Shown here: in pieces, positions 1 to 14,270 of the stretch
How positions within the stretch are numbered: the first letter of the stretch is position 1
How the letters are laid out: every line of letters starts with the position of its first letter
Notes under the pieces: model-generated
Database searches by the model: none
Seen by the model: only the letters and a program-made list of their open reading frames with translations
What the model was told of the DNA's origin: nothing
Source of the DNA: Lingula anatina
Taxonomy: Eukaryota; Brachiopoda; Lingulata; Lingulida; Lingulidae
NCBI RefSeq assembly: GCF_001039355.2
Contig: NW_019775491.1
Location: 987,740 to 1,051,739, forward strand
DNA length: 64,000 bases
Reading direction: 5' to 3'
Program-made: the position numbers and the translations under genes

Positions 1-911
1 AATAAGGTTGGAATTAAGGAATTAAGTCTCTTAGTAGAAAGCAACAACCTTAGGGTCTGCCTAGCCAAGGGAAGCGTGTGGTGGTCAGTGGCAGTAGATG
101 TAAACACAATGACCATATTTCAGAGGTTTAGGATGACTTTCCTTGGAAGGATCAAGATGTGTATTATGATAGAAAAAGAGTCTGACAGCAGTATCGAAGT
201 ATGCTGGAGACTGATAAATAAACCCTTTTCAAGATATTTTTAGTACGGGTGAGACTTTAAAACTCTTTTAAAATTCTGGCTTATGACTTTTAAATTGAAT
301 GCCAAAGGAATGCCCAAAAAAACAATTGTGTCAGAACTTAAATGTATCAAAGGCAGTACCAGAAAGCAGTGAAAGTGAAGATTAGATTTATGATGGTGTT
401 TAATGATTTAAGATGTAGTGAACTGAAAACTGAGGGATGCGTGTAGTATTGGTTCTGCATTGTAAAAATGTTGTGCAAATACAAATATAGCTTCAAATTT
501 TCGGATTTTGGATGTTATTAGTATTGTGATTTGCTTGTACCATGATCAAGTGACAGTATTTTTCATAACATAATGAACAATTTTTTAAAATTTTTTGGAA
601 ATTAATGTCAGTTTCTATTAAAACCATTTCTTGCCCCAACTGTTGTTGAAACCATTATAAAATCACATTTTTTACTCAGGTAATAGTGATAACTTTTACA
701 TAAATGGCATTTTTTATCATTTTGAATGGAAATTTAGAAGTAGAGTTTTCAAAGATTATTATATATTGTAACTCTTCTTATATGAAATATGCATATTGGT
801 ATGTGCTAGGCATGTAAAATGTGAAATGATTATGTAATATTCTAATTTGGAATGCTCTACGAAACCAGGTGCCCTAAATATCAGTCCAGTGTTGACCTGG
901 GCACTCTCTTT

Positions 912-937
912 CCTCTCTCTCTCTCTCTCTCTCTCTC
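912..937. repeat. CT/GA dinucleotide microsatellite
   Basis: An uninterrupted run of CT units on the + strand, preceded by an imperfect CT-rich stretch. No gene is seen on either side. Confidence 0.95.
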
Positions 938-1659
938 CATCATAAGTTACACTTAACACACTTGAAAATAGCTACATGTAGCCCAACTGCCATAATTTTA
1001 ACCTTCCCATGGTCAAACTCAGACACTGCAAAACTTTGTTTTGAAAACAACAGTCTGGGGGTTTATAGTGTAAGTTTTATTTTAATGTTGTAAACAAAGA
1101 TCATCATAGATATGCACTGGTAACTGGTATGAATCTTAGCTTAAAATGTGTGTTCAAACAAAATGGATTCAATTTTCACTGCTGCGTGTTATTCTGATTA
1201 ATGACAACTTACTGGAAATGAGGGTTTGTAAGAAAAAACAGTATTGCTAAAACTTTAGACTCTGATTTGTATATTCCAAAAGATTAATCAAATCATGTAA
1301 TCTGTTTTTCACTCTTGTTGATTAAAGAAATTTATTAAAATACCCCTCATGTGGTGACTATTTTGTTTCTTTTTACCACTAGGGAATTTTGAAGTGCTAT
1401 AAGTTACATTACTTCTGTAGTCTGGACCTAAAATAAATACATGCAATATTGGAAGATTTGGACAAGCATGTTTATTTTTTCTAACACCCCAAAGCTTTGA
1501 AGCCCCCCTTACACTGGAAGACATCCTCTCTGCATTCCAGTAGTATGGCCCGGTTTGAGAGTTAAAAAAGTACTTTACTTGCTGATAACTGGCCGATCAT
1601 TGAGCATTCATTCTACAACCATAGCAGTCAGACAAAGGAGTCAGAGGCAATATTATTGA

Positions 1660-1826
1660 CAGGGGCGGATCCAGATTTATATTCTGACAGTCTTCCAAAT
1701 TTTCTTTGTTGATCTATCCTCCATTTTTGACTGTCTTCCGACAGTAAAAATTAGATACCCGTCAATGTAAACTTGAAAATCTGACCGTCTTCTGGAAGAC
1801 CCAGAAGACGGCCTAAATCCGCCCCT
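1660..1826. mobile_element. Small MITE with hAT-like CAGGGGCGGAT ends
   Basis: A 167-bp element starts CAGGGGCGGATCCAG and ends with the near-complement CTAAATCCGCCCCTG. Between them are several copies of a GTCTTCC/GGAAGAC motif in both orientations. The terminal CAGGGGCGGATC type is known from non-autonomous hAT elements. ATTGA stands immediately outside both ends, but a clean 8-bp target duplication is not visible. There is no coding capacity. Confidence 0.7.
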
Positions 1827-1901
1827 GATTGAGTAGCAGGTAGTGAAATATCATTGGATTTTAATGGATGTTGATATGCCCTTCTCCAACAGTTCTTTTT
1901 T

Positions 1902-1931
1902 TATGTACAGACACAGATGTGTCTGTACATA
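1902..1931. repeat. Near-perfect palindrome, 14-bp arms
   Basis: The arms TATGTACAGACACA and TGTGTCTGTACATA flank a 2-base spacer. It could form a short hairpin. No gene is nearby. Confidence 0.9.
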
Positions 1932-2368
1932 TAATCATCACCTGTGTCTGTCATCCCTGTCCCCTTTGCCCTCACTATGCACTTTCATTGATAACACATA
2001 GTGGAAAAATATTTTACTTTGTGTCTACAAACTTACATAACTGATGAAAATCAGCACGATCTGGCCATTTTTCAAAAGTTGTGCTGTTTTTTTCTTTTTT
2101 TTTTCATTTTTTCCAACATATATGCAATACTGATAAAACATTTCAAACCTGAGAGGTCAATTTTTTTTAAACTCACAGGAGTGATCAATCTTACTGAAAT
2201 ACATGTCGAGTTCGAAAATGACCTTGATTGATCATTTTTTAGAAAGATAATGCTGCTTTTTCCCTTTTTTCAGTGCATATCAGAGTTGACAAAATAACCT
2301 TTTTCGTGCATCATTATTTTCAGCTTTTTGTCTGTATATTTGACAGCTTTACTGCCTTGTTTTTCAAT

Positions 2369-2374
2369 TATTAC

Positions 2375-2409
<35 letters not shown>
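2369..2409. repeat. ATT trinucleotide microsatellite
   Basis: An interrupted run of TTA/ATT units in non-coding DNA. Confidence 0.9.
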
Positions 2410-5400
2410 AATTTAAAATAATGAGAAACACTTAAATATTCTTAAATCTTTTGGTTGAGGGATGCAATTATTCTGTCCATCTTAAAACTACCATAATGTA
2501 ACTTACATTACGTAATTTCTTTGTAATGCTGAACATGTATCCTTTGCCTTTAAATGATTGTAAATTGTATGCAAATATCTTATTTGTAATATCCAAATTA
2601 TCTAAGAACTGGAGGTAGCATTGTGAAGTAATTTCTAGATTTCCCATTGTGATTTTATTGCTGTTGGGGTACTGTTGGCAGTCCATCTAATGCATTTCGG
2701 AGTTAACATTTAGTTGCCTTAGTCTGGATCATTAAAATTATATGATGGGGGTATGTTGTAAATGATGCTATGAGCTTTAAAATGTGAACATTTTTATTTG
2801 CATTGCATGAGTCTAGCAGTTCTTTAATTTTTAAATTAGTCAAAACCACTCCTTTGCTGAATTACTAAATTACAAAGTTGTCTCCTTGGGAAGATAACAT
2901 GATTACATGACTTATTTAAAATGTTTGCAGTTTTTGGATTGAAATGTGCATGATAAATAACTGTTATCAATTGATCAGCTTCAAGCAAAATAAAAAGAAG
3001 AAAAAACATAGGATAGGCCTATACACTCTGATAGACCTTTTAACGATATTTTCTGTTTATGTCACTAGAGATGGAGATGGAAGAAAACTAATATAACATG
3101 TCTGTCAAATATGGGGCAAACTTGGCAGATGCAGGTACTTGAAGCTGATTGCTAACTGCGTAAACTTGATTTAATATATGAAGATCCAACTAGTATGAAA
3201 TAGTTTCCATGAGAAACCGTTCTGTTGCAAGGAATTAGCAGACGATTTTCAGACTCTGGTTTTGTTTTTCTTCAATTTGTTCTCAGCAGACATCTTGGGA
3301 TGAATTGTCAGTTGCTTTGGTTTTTAACCGTGACTAAGTCAACTAACCTTCACATGACACGAGGCAAACTACTTCCAACCAGATCTAGTCCCAATATTAT
3401 TTCTTCATGTTACACTAGACAGTATCTGTGAAAAGAATTTTCTATGTTGTTTGATACCTTTTCATCCACAGGGTTATTATTGTTCAGAAGATCAGGGGGT
3501 TATGCATAACATGAAATGGCTTCAGAAAAAGAAGAGAAAAACAAGAAATACAAATATCAATTGACAGGAAGTGAAAGAAAAAATCCCTCATTCGTGCATT
3601 ATAAAGAAAAGAAAGACATTTAGCATTGTACGTGTGGCACTTTGTTGCTGAATGAATAGAACATTTTCTTTTTAATTGGGATCATTTTTCTTGCATGGTG
3701 TATTTTATGTTTTTGGTGAATTTCCTTCCTTTAAAAATAATAAGTTGTTGTTTGACCATGACCAAAAGTATTTATATTCTGTTTAACCATAGGTGTTGAT
3801 AGGATATGCCCATGCATGCTTAGGTCACAGCAGGTTTGGGAACTATTGTCAGAAGGCACTCAATTCGAACACAGAATTCAAGCCAGAGTGTTAGTTCAGT
3901 TCTCTGTGCACGCTCTCATTATTCGCTTATTTCATTGAGCTTGTCTCTATCTGTGCGTCTATCAACATTCCACACCAATAGCCACAAGGCTCACCTTTAC
4001 AATTCTCTGTTTATTTATATCTAATGCACATACTCTGTGTTCATTCCCCTGAATAAAAGACCTGTGCAAAATGTGCTTACTTCAAATGAACAAAACCTGA
4101 TACAGACCTTTTCAATGCAGCACTGAAGTGAAGAAAATTCCAACTTAAAGATGGAGGGTGAAGTAAAGTGTGAGCCAAAAAAAAGAAAGAAAAAATAAAA
4201 ACCACAGACACACAAACACACACTGAGAAGAAACAATTTATTCGTTGATCCATGTCCAATTATGCAAACTGAAGGGTGTCAAAATTCATTTCCAGTAACT
4301 GTGTCAACTTGATAGAAGTCAGTGGCCTATAGAAATATTGGAATTCCATTTCCTGTAACTTGCTTAATTTCAACTAATAGAATGCTTCCTACTTTACCTA
4401 ATATTGTAAGTGAGCATACCTGAGCTAATCTTAGTCCTTCGGTAAGGACTACCCCCAGTGAGATGTTAATCTAGGATTTTGACATTTTATAGCCTTTCAT
4501 CCAGGTATGTAATTTTAGAGTGGAGCCAGGCATTAGCCAGTGGTGAATAAATATTTACAGGTACTAATGATCTTATCCAGTGGAACTCGGCACATGGTAA
4601 GTATAGCATGCAAAATACATGGCTTTGCTTTTTAAAAGTTTAGCAGAAACGTACTTTGTTTTACAAGTGTGTATAGTTTGAAACTTTTCAAGTAGGGTTA
4701 CCTTTTGCTGTGCTGTCCACAGATGCTAAAATGTATTCCTTGTACATGCCAAGAGTTTGCAAGGTACAGTATACAGACCTGTTAAAATGATATAATATTG
4801 CAGGTGAGTGTGAATTTGGGGAGGGAGAATTAAGTCTGTCAACAGTGCTGGCTTGGGCTGTGTTTATCAACAATAATGTTACACAAGGCTACAGTGGTAA
4901 TTAAAAGAAGTGTTTGAATTATTAACGAAATATTATACGCCTGGCTTGTATTTGTTGAAATCGCTATGAAACCATTTTACTACATTGTGTACAAATGGTA
5001 TTATTTTGCCAGTGAGTATATTAGTCATTTATTTGCTAAATGTTGCAGTGATGCAGATTTGAATTTTTAAGCATTGTGAATTTGTTCAATAGTTTATTTG
5101 TATATAATTTTAGATTATTACTGTGTATGAAGTTTATATTGGATATTGTATTTTAGAATTTCACCAAGGAAAATACAGATAATAAACTGGGTGTTCTGTG
5201 TAACTCAACAGTAACAGCACAATTGATATGAACAACTCTCGTGCTGTTGCAGTATATCTCACATCTTTACATCCACTTTTTGTTGCACACCTGGGCGCAC
5301 AATCAGTCTAAGTGAACACAAGCAGACTGGGAAATTAACTCATTATTAGAACAATTTGAAGGAAAAGAGGAAAGGAACTGGCCTTTTCTATAGTCTTGAC

Positions 5401-5949
5401 CCAGCCTGAAGTATTGTATGGCACAATCTAAAGTTTTCTGCTTGCTTGATGACATTGTGTTACCTGTGACCTGAGGCTGTTTGAATGTGCAGAACACCCT
5501 TGGTCAGTTACCACCATAGAAAAATGGTATGGTCACGTACAGTGTAATATCTGAAAATGCATGTTAGGGAGAGGGGCACATTGTTAGCATACTTGGCTTT
5601 TGCAAAACATACAAGTGCAGTAGTGGTCAGGGCTGCATGGCAAAAGGTAAGGTCAGTTGGACATTTGTAAGTAAAAATGATTTACTGGCTGTTAGCTGAA
5701 AAGGTGGTTACAGCTAAGAGTATTCTAGAAACCAGGATGAGCGTCCCTCTCAGTGGATTAAGATTCGAAGTACAAGTACAACAATCCATGTTATCAAGAT
5801 AGCTTAATGTTACATGCATGGAAAATAGTTGTATTATATCATCCATCCATGGCAATTTGTATCAGCAAAGGATTTACACCAGCATGGTATAGTGTGTGTT
5901 GATTTCAGGTAAGTCATTTATTGGATTAGATTATTTGCTAAATTCCAAG

Positions 5950-5994
5950 GTTGGAAGCAGTAGCCAGGTGGCTGCACTGGCTACTGCTTCCAAC
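5950..5994. repeat. Perfect inverted repeat, 17-bp arms, 11-bp loop
   Basis: GTTGGAAGCAGTAGCCA at 5950-5966 is matched exactly by its reverse complement at 5978-5994. It is GC-richer than its surroundings. Two overlapping open frames of about 100 codons cross it, but neither resembles a protein. Confidence 0.9.
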
Positions 5995-8900
5995 ATTTCA
6001 CTGGAGAAATATTTTCGTGTCAAAAAATCAATGTTTATGCACCTGGCTGTGCATTGGTCAGGCTGCAATGGGGCACACACCACTGGTCACAGCATACAGA
6101 AACTTTTGTTTGGCTTGTTTGTTATACAGGTTAGCCAGTCAAAAGTCATATTTTTTCAAGGGCTTGATACTAATAAGCAGACCATTTGGTGTGTGTTTTA
6201 AGGAAAATTTTCGAAAATTATTTTCACACATTTGAGGAGTTCTTGAGGTAAGGTTGGATAGGTTGATGCTTTTATGGTTTCACTTTTGAGACTAATGAAG
6301 AGTTTCATTCTGGACATACTTGGTCTTCTTTAATTGCATGATAAAATCCAGGCAAGTTGTTCCTTACCTATATATAACTGTAAAGTGATGCAAGTGCCCA
6401 TGAAACGGATAGGCTGTATGCCAACATGTTTCATGTTAAAATTTAAAAGTCTTTTACAAAAAGTCATTGACCCATTTCAAGAGAAGCCATTATTGAATGA
6501 TTCATCTATGCAAAAAAAAGTAGTGAGAAAATAACCAAACAACATTTTGAAAACTTTAGCAGATCAATTATTTTAACACATTGGCAGTTGGCGTATTTGC
6601 AGTGCGCTGCATTGATTTTGGAATTTTATGTACATAAGGAAATCACAAATACTGCCTCAATGACATATGGTAATTGCTTGCCCTGTATTGGAGCACACAC
6701 GACACTGGGCTACCCCCAACATTTAGATCTTTTCATCCAGTGAATCTACAGGGGTCGCAAGACTCAGGGTGGCAATCAGAGGAATTGTAAGAAATACCAA
6801 AGGCATTGCTGATGGGAGGTGAAGTATTATTCAGCTCTTATTTGATCTTTTTGTAGGCAGTTGTAAGCATATTCACCTGAAAAAGAGACTGCAAAGTAAT
6901 TATTCCAGCCAGGGAAGACTTGGATGTAGTTGTGTGTGACTGACAGGGTCCAAACAAGGTATGTATAAGATAGATATAATCACATGTGTGATTTCCAGAT
7001 TTAAAATGCAACTTTTTAAAATTAGTATGTTTTTAAAAAATTTTTTATTGGAAATATTGTTCCTTTTCAAATATATTTTTTTTACAGATGTCAGTTTTAA
7101 AAATTGTAAAAGAAAGAAAAAGTCTCAATGTAACAATATAAAAAGATTATGAAAATGTATGTGGACAAGTATAGTCTTGTAAAATATGTAAAAAAATCTT
7201 ATTTTTAATTTTTTATCATAATTTTAAACATTTTGTTTTTTATTTTTGAAGCTGAGAGACAATACACCAAAATAACACATAAGCAGCATCAATATTTTAC
7301 GGTATTTCAAAAAGATATAATTCTTGAGAATTTAAGTCATCGTTATCAAATGTGTCAAATGCCTAAATTTACTCACCTGTTCCTGATGAAATGTATATGG
7401 GCAAGGATATCAAGAAATGAAAACATCAGTACAATGGCAGTGTACTTTCTAAAAATTGCGTTATTATGTTTACAATCATTGGCATAAAGTGAAGTAGTGT
7501 AGAAATCTGTCAGTTATGAGGGCAATAATGGTTTCTCTGTTAAAACAAGCTTGGCTGCTTTGAGTAAGCAATGTTATGCCTTTCTTGCTCCTTGAGTGAT
7601 AGATCCATACACATAAAGCTTGCATAATCCCAGTTTTGATCAGCAGAACTTGTATTATATATTTGCAGTTTACACTCTCACTCACTGCATTTAAGGTATG
7701 CTCAGTTCTTGTAACCTTATATCTGCCAGGTATTATCAATGAACCTTACCTGGGGTGCCAGTATCTTAGGCTGCATTTAGGGAGAGATATTGTGATATGC
7801 AAATTAAGATTGAAGAGAAATTCAACACTAGCAGTGTGTTGCAGAATATCTTTAGAAGGCAGCATATGTGGGAGCTTACAGGTAATGTGAGGGATTATGG
7901 ATATTAAAAAGAGAGTGGTGGGATTAATAAAGATTTGTACCTAAGGACAGACTTGGTAGGGTGATGAATCCTAGCATTAAATGTACTTTAGTAGAATGAC
8001 AGTAATTTGCTGAAATCTAGCTCAGTGCATGGGCATTACACTAATTCTACAGAAGAGAATTTATGCTATCTGTATTCCCTCATGCTGTCAAAAAATCCAT
8101 CAGCCATAAGGTGAAAATTTCCAATCAGAACAATTAATCTGCTATTGAGGATTTAGAAAAATTCAACATTCATTTTGATAAATGTTTAAATTAGTTATGT
8201 CAAGAAAATACAATAAATCTGAAGTTCATTTTCATGTTTTTAGCTTTAACACAATATCAGAAAGATCTTAAATCTTGAACCATTATTCATTGTCCCACCT
8301 GCCTGTTTAAGGTCCACCTATTTTACCAGATGGTTCTCTCAATAAGATTAATCATGTTAGAAAGAGTTGTTTTATTAGAAAGGACCAGCAGGCACTTCTG
8401 TCCACTACTTTTACTAAACACCAACAAAGGACAGCTGAATCAGTTACCTTCTGTTCATTTCTTATCCTAGAATGGTCAAAATTAAACCTCCATACCATTG
8501 TGTTTTCTCAGATTAAAATGAAGGACAGTTTTTAATTTTTTTAACACAAAAAATGTACATTTTTGGCAATTTTATAAAAACAAATTACTAAATATTTTTA
8601 AAGTCAAAATCTGTAATATTTGATCTTTTATATGAATATATAATAGCATATTCTCAAACATTTAAAATTCAAACCAAGGATGGGAAAAAGATAAAGGAAA
8701 CATATGAGCATATATCCCTTTAGTCTTGGCTATCAGAAAGATAACATTTTCATTAGAGGCTTTACAAAACATGTATGAAATCACTCACTGGTTTCAGTTT
8801 TGTTTTATTTCATAGATAAATGCAAAATATTTTAACTCACAATTTTCTTCTATAAACTAATTTTGTGAAATAGTTATGCAAATGAATTAGTCCACTGAAT

Positions 8901-11406
8901 GTGCTATTTAATGAGAACCTGTTCCACGGTCTCACCAGTATGTCACAGAAAGCTTTTAATAAAAATTTAAGCTATGTGTATTTTTCCACAAAGTTTTATG
9001 AAGTCAGCAGCCAAGTATTGGCCAAACCTGGCATCTGTTAGTGACACATTTCATTGTGACAACAGAACAATAGCCTCCTATAGTTAGACATTGTAATTGT
9101 TCATAATTTCCTGCAGCATGTACAAATTGTAATCAATTAGAAGAAAATGATTACTTTTTTATATCTAACAATGAAGTTATGCTGTATAACAGATTGTTAG
9201 TGACAGAATAACTCGAAAGTGTTGAGTCAGACTGACCACAGTGGAAGAGATGTTAGAAACCATTTCTATAACAGCTCAGAACTATGGTGTCCATGACAAG
9301 ACCAGGTTTTTAATATTGAAAGTGTGAACTGGTGGTACATTGTGTTAACTTTGTGTTCACGTCAGCTGCAAGAAAAAAATTTTCCTGAATTACTTCTGTC
9401 AAACTTTAGCTTATTCTTTGTAAGATGCAGAGATGGGTCATGGATGGAATGCATATATTGACAATGTATGTCAGCAATGCTTATTAACTCAGTATGATAT
9501 TTAAAAAAAAAAACAAACTCAGTACCATGACTAGTTGTTCCCCAAATTAGCAGCTTAAATCTGGACTGTACACTTATTAGAAGAGTCTTTAATATATTTA
9601 GCACTTAACCGTATCATTACCATATATGGAAATAACCGATTCAAAGAATCAAATAAGAAGCTGTGATTGGCATATTTTGACAATCAGCTGAAGTTAGGAG
9701 GTTTGAGGTGGGCTGGATATATTGGAATAAGAATAACTGTGTGAAGATTGTACATGTAAATTCGCAGTTCATGGTACCTGCACCATGCTTCAAGCTACTA
9801 ACTACTAAAACCTTCCATTTTACAGAGGAACCATCTTGCTGTGACACTAATGACACAACTAAGGTTTATTACTTTAATTATGTGGGTTATAGTTAATAGA
9901 CTTTGACATAAAATTGTACAGGTTCCAACTTAACATCCAACCCCTAGGTGGTAAATGGCAGTGTGAAGGTGATAAAACAATTTTATCGTTGTATCACAAG
10001 GGGCACAAAGATGGAACTCAGACAGGTGCCTGAAGTTTCACAGAAATAAGCCAAATGGAAGGTTCATGAAATTCAGTAAGTGCATACGTATGCAGTGTAA
10101 CAGGATATTTTTCAAAAATGTATTCGTTGAATAGCTAGAGCATAAGATCTTTGAGACATTGCCAGTTTTAACCTGGTATTAGATTGTTTGAGGCTGTGAA
10201 AAGTTGACACACATTGATGGGTGTAAGCAATATCTTTAGTGCTCATTTTCAAAGAGAAATATGTAAGGGGTTGAAGTCTGAATTCTTAAACAAAGTGGAT
10301 TTATTCTATGTCATTCCAGTTTTGGAAGGTCTAACAAACAGGCCAGCAGAAGCTATGGTTGGCAGCAGTCTCCTACCTACATTAATCTGTAAATTTGAAA
10401 AAAAATCCAAGTTTTATATCCCGAATTAAATGTTGTGTAATATGACACATAAAAGCATCTTTTTGACATGCTTAACAGTGAAGTTGGTTAACCCCATGCA
10501 TGCAGTATGCTCAATGTGTCAGAAGACTAAACCAAGCATTTCTGATTTATTTGACATTCCGTCTTTCTTCTCAATATCTGAACTGAACTGATTTCTTGTC
10601 ACCTTGAAGAGGGTAGTGTAATGTAGCAGGCGTTTTGCACCCTAGAAAGTCATGCTTGTAGGCTTCTTGACTGTGTTCTTTGATCCTTGTAGTAAGGAGC
10701 GTGAGGAGCACTGGGGTTATATCTGGGGTATTTACACCAACATGACAAGATAGTCAATACAAGGGGCTTTGGGTCAACTTCATCTTTTATAATTGCTGTC
10801 TCAAGGGGAGAGTTGGCTTAACACATAGTAAAATGCACTGGTGGCTGCTGAATGGTGAAGGTGCCATTTGGTGTACGTACAATGTGTCAAGTTACAGTCC
10901 AAGTCAACAGAGAAACACATTAGGCTTTATATGCTGAATTTGCTGTCTGTGATGTTAGAACAAAAACATTTTTCATGTTGTTTAATTTATACAATACTTT
11001 TACTGAGTAACAGATAGTAGTTACCATTCATTGGTAAGAACTATGTCAAGTAGGTTGATTAATGATTGTTATTTGCTTGCATTTACAGGTTTTCAAGGTG
11101 GAATTGCATCTCAATGATTGCCATTTGAACATTTAAGACTTCTTCATGCAAAGTGAATAGAGCAACCACCACTGTGGAACATAGCACCATCACCTTTATA
11201 TAGAGGAGTTAATTCAAAGTGAAGCAAGGGCATCCTATAGGCATTTGTTTCCAAAGCAGATTTAAAGTTGCCTCTAGGGACATAAGTAAGCATACAGCAT
11301 TTTGCTGCAGAAGTTTCTGGGAAAAGAAATTGGATTTACTACCATTTAATGAGGTTCCGGGTCCCATTGCCTCTGGAATATTGGCTTTAAATTCCAGTAA
11401 ATCACA

Positions 11407-13207
11407 ATGTTTGAGTACAGAAACTATGGCTATTACCCTGATGACAGTCCAAATGATCTGCGCGACACAAGCATGCGCACATTTGACACTGCTCCAAGAA
11501 CTCCCACTTACAAACAGAATGGTGGGATTAATTTTTCTAAGCATCATTTGAGTCAATCAAAGCACAGTTTAAATATGTCACGGAGGAGTCTAAATCTCTC
11601 AAAACTTTCCCTGTATGGCAAGGATTACGGAGTGCAGAAGTCTCTGGCAAGCCTAGCTTTACTAGCAGTCTTATCTACTGTTTTAGCAATATTAGGAGTA
11701 CAGATGATTATGACACTGACTGCAAAGCAAAATACAAAATCTCGAAATAATGGTACAATGCTGCGTCAGGACGATGCTTATGAAAGTATTCTAGAGGTGG
11801 CTGTGGCACTGTCTGCTTTTGTAGTGATGCTCAATTTCTGTTGCCTCATCGTGTGTTCTCTCCAGTGTTTCTTTGTTGCCAAGATACTCAAGGTGCCACA
11901 GGGGGAAGAAAGGTGAGGTTCCTAAATTTTAACTTCATTTACATAGTAATGATAACATTTGAAGTGTTTCATAACCAAGTACAAACCTGTAACCACCATG
12001 ATTGTATGTCTGTTTTGAATTTGAAGCCTAAAATTAATTGACATGTATTTCAATACCACCAGACGTTAGCTATGTGGGGACCATGAAAACCTGCTGAAAT
12101 GTCTTGTTTGGAAGTTATTCAGTTCGATCACACTTTTTCATCATTAAATCATATATTTGGAATGTGTTATTTCTTTTTCTCACATTTCCTTCTCATTTAA
12201 AAACATGCACATAGAAAAGATGAAATAATGGTCTTATAGAGATTGAAATACTTCACTTCATGGAATAATGTTGCAGCTTTTTTCTCGTTTCAGGGCATTT
12301 AAGTATTTGAAAGAATCTGCTGCAACAAGATTCATCTCAGCTTCTGGCTTCTTTATTTCCATCCCTGCATATATTTTAGGTAAGTTGGGCAGGTTGCAGT
12401 TACAGATCCATTAAGAGTGTTAAAAGTCATCATTTTTAATCATTGTAGATAGCCTTTGAGGATTAAACGGGGGTGTTGCTGAGATTAACTGTCCACAGGT
12501 TTTTGACCTGGTGCACCTTTTGTTTCTATGTCTTATTTGACATTTCAACAGCCTAGCTGCATTTTAGAAATCACTAAAAAGTTAACATATTGTTCTTTTT
12601 TTTACACAAGTGGTTCCAAATACATAAGGTGTCACGGAATAGAAATCACAAGATTATAAGGATTCTTTGAGTTCACTGTTGCTATGGCTTTAGTTTGATA
12701 CAGTAGGGTCATATACTTCACATAAATATCATCTCCTCACCATTGGAAACTCCAAGAATTGCCTATGTGATATTGATTGATTCAGATCCTTTCATAAATG
12801 TTATCTATTTCAAATATTTACTTATCACTCCACTATATATTGGTTTCCCAGCAAACTGAGCATAATTTTTGTGTTTTATACATATGCATTTTACAATGCT
12901 TATGTATTATTTTTCCACATAACGACATCATTAGTTGTAGATTTCCTTTCTTTTAGTGATTCTGCTATTCATGGTGATGGAATTTCAAGTAACTCCTGCC
13001 ATCATCTCAACTGCCATTCTCGGAGTTGGATTCATATTCTGTGTTATAGCAGTGATACAGAATACTTACTACTGGCGGGTGGAGAAAGAGCGAGGAAACA
13101 AGAACCTGCCTGTATTTGACTTCAAACATAACAAACAAAAAAATGACCAATTAAATGGACAATCCACTGCCGACACAACTAGGAGTGAATTATCCACTCT
13201 GGTGTAA
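11407..13207 (+). CDS. Four-transmembrane protein, possibly TMEM221-like
   Basis: Three exons (11407-11912, 12294-12379, 12957-13207) join in phase through GT-AG introns into 280 residues. A polar N-terminus rich in Ser, Tyr and Asp includes a Leu/Ser repeat (LSQSKHSLNMSRRSLNLSKL, about 48-67). Four hydrophobic segments follow at about 79-101, 128-155, 180-206 and 212-234, the third crossing the exon 2/3 junction, then a short polar tail. An NGT sequon at 115-117 lies in the first loop. The first ATG after an apparent 5' UTR acceptor at 11089 was taken as the start. The four-pass layout and size recall TMEM221 (Jiraiya), a BMP-receptor modulator in frogs, but I see no decisive signature, and other four-pass families (claudin- or clarin-like) remain possible. 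That it is a gene is much surer than its family. Confidence 0.8.
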
Positions 13208-13659
13208 CATACACTTTGTATATAGTTGTTGGCTTAGCTATAATGCCAAGATATCTTCCATTAGGGACTCTTATGTTTTTGCTTAAGACCAATCTTAAAT
13301 TCTGAGGTATTAAGGGACTTCTCAAGACTAAGTTGTATTATCCCATTTACTTCTTTTGTGCCAAAGAATACCTTTACAGGCAGCATTTCTTTTTGTACAG
13401 TTTATGGTAAATAGAATGTGGCTAATACCATATAATAACCAGACATCATGTTTTCATCATTTAACTTAAGTTGTTTCTCATAGATGTTCATTAACTTTGT
13501 GTAAACATTATGTTCTGGTTTGTTATATATTGCTTTGTGTAACTCATTGATTTTATGTCAGTCGAGTTTGCTGAACAAAGTGAAGGACAACAAGCACATA
13601 CATGTTATAAAAATATAATCTTTGTATGTTCAGGTATTGCTTAGATTCTAAGAAAGATT

Positions 13660-13665
13660 AATAAA
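13660..13665 (+). terminator. Poly(A) signal AATAAA of the four-TM gene
   Basis: AATAAA lies about 450 bases after the stop codon of the four-TM gene and is the best-placed hexamer for its 3' end. Confidence 0.55.
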
Positions 13666-14270
13666 AGCCACTTGAGCAAAATAATTAAGTTGACTTAGCA
13701 GTCAGAGGTTTTAAAAAGCCTGTATATTGTATTGTCAGTTGTTTGTTTTTGAGTCAATTTTATTTAAAAAAGGAAAGGGGTGCTGATAAATACAACAACT
13801 ATTTAGAATTTCAGAAAACTCTTTATTGGAATAACTGCAAATAATCTGAACAAGCACTACATAAAATAAGCTTTTTAGTGAACCAGTACACCAACTTAAG
13901 AAAACTAAACACCTAACAGTAAGAAAAAGACCAACTTGTCTTCAAGTACTAGCTATACCACAAGTCGTACACTGTATGCAACATACAAGAGTGTAACTAT
14001 ATCGAGGGGAAGCCAAGAGATAATTTGTTCTTGTATGTCGCATACTGTGGACAACGAGTAGACTAGACTAGACTGGCGCTTCAAACAATAGGATGAACGC
14101 ACCAAAGCATTTGAAAATACAGGCAAGCCTGTATGTGAAATACAATAATAAATGAAACAATCTAAGAGGGGATTCTGTCTACAAAATTGAACATATATGT
14201 AAAGGAACTTCTCCATTAAAGAAGCATCCTCATTACCATCCTTTAAAATCTAACCTAGTACCTACCAGGT

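Larger units (their letters stand above)
1..11089. other. Gene-free flank upstream of the four-TM gene
   Basis: I find no reading frame here that resembles a known protein or that joins others by in-phase splice sites. The longest frames are about 100 codons and have no family resemblance. The stretch is AT-rich and holds a CT microsatellite, an ATT microsatellite, a small MITE and two palindromes, listed separately. The far right end looks like the intron before the exon of the four-TM gene, because a pyrimidine-rich tract ending in CAG stands at 11079-11089. Upstream 5' UTR exons of that gene could lie anywhere here unseen. Confidence 0.6.

Noticed and set aside
5896-6235. Two overlapping plus frames of about 100 codons
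   Set aside because: They cross a perfect palindrome, lack family resemblance and have no plausible splice sites in phase.
11209-11556. Frames of 115 (-) and 110 (+) codons over the first exon of the four-TM gene
   Set aside because: They are other-frame shadows of the four-TM exon, whose own frame splices on in phase and has clear membrane segments.
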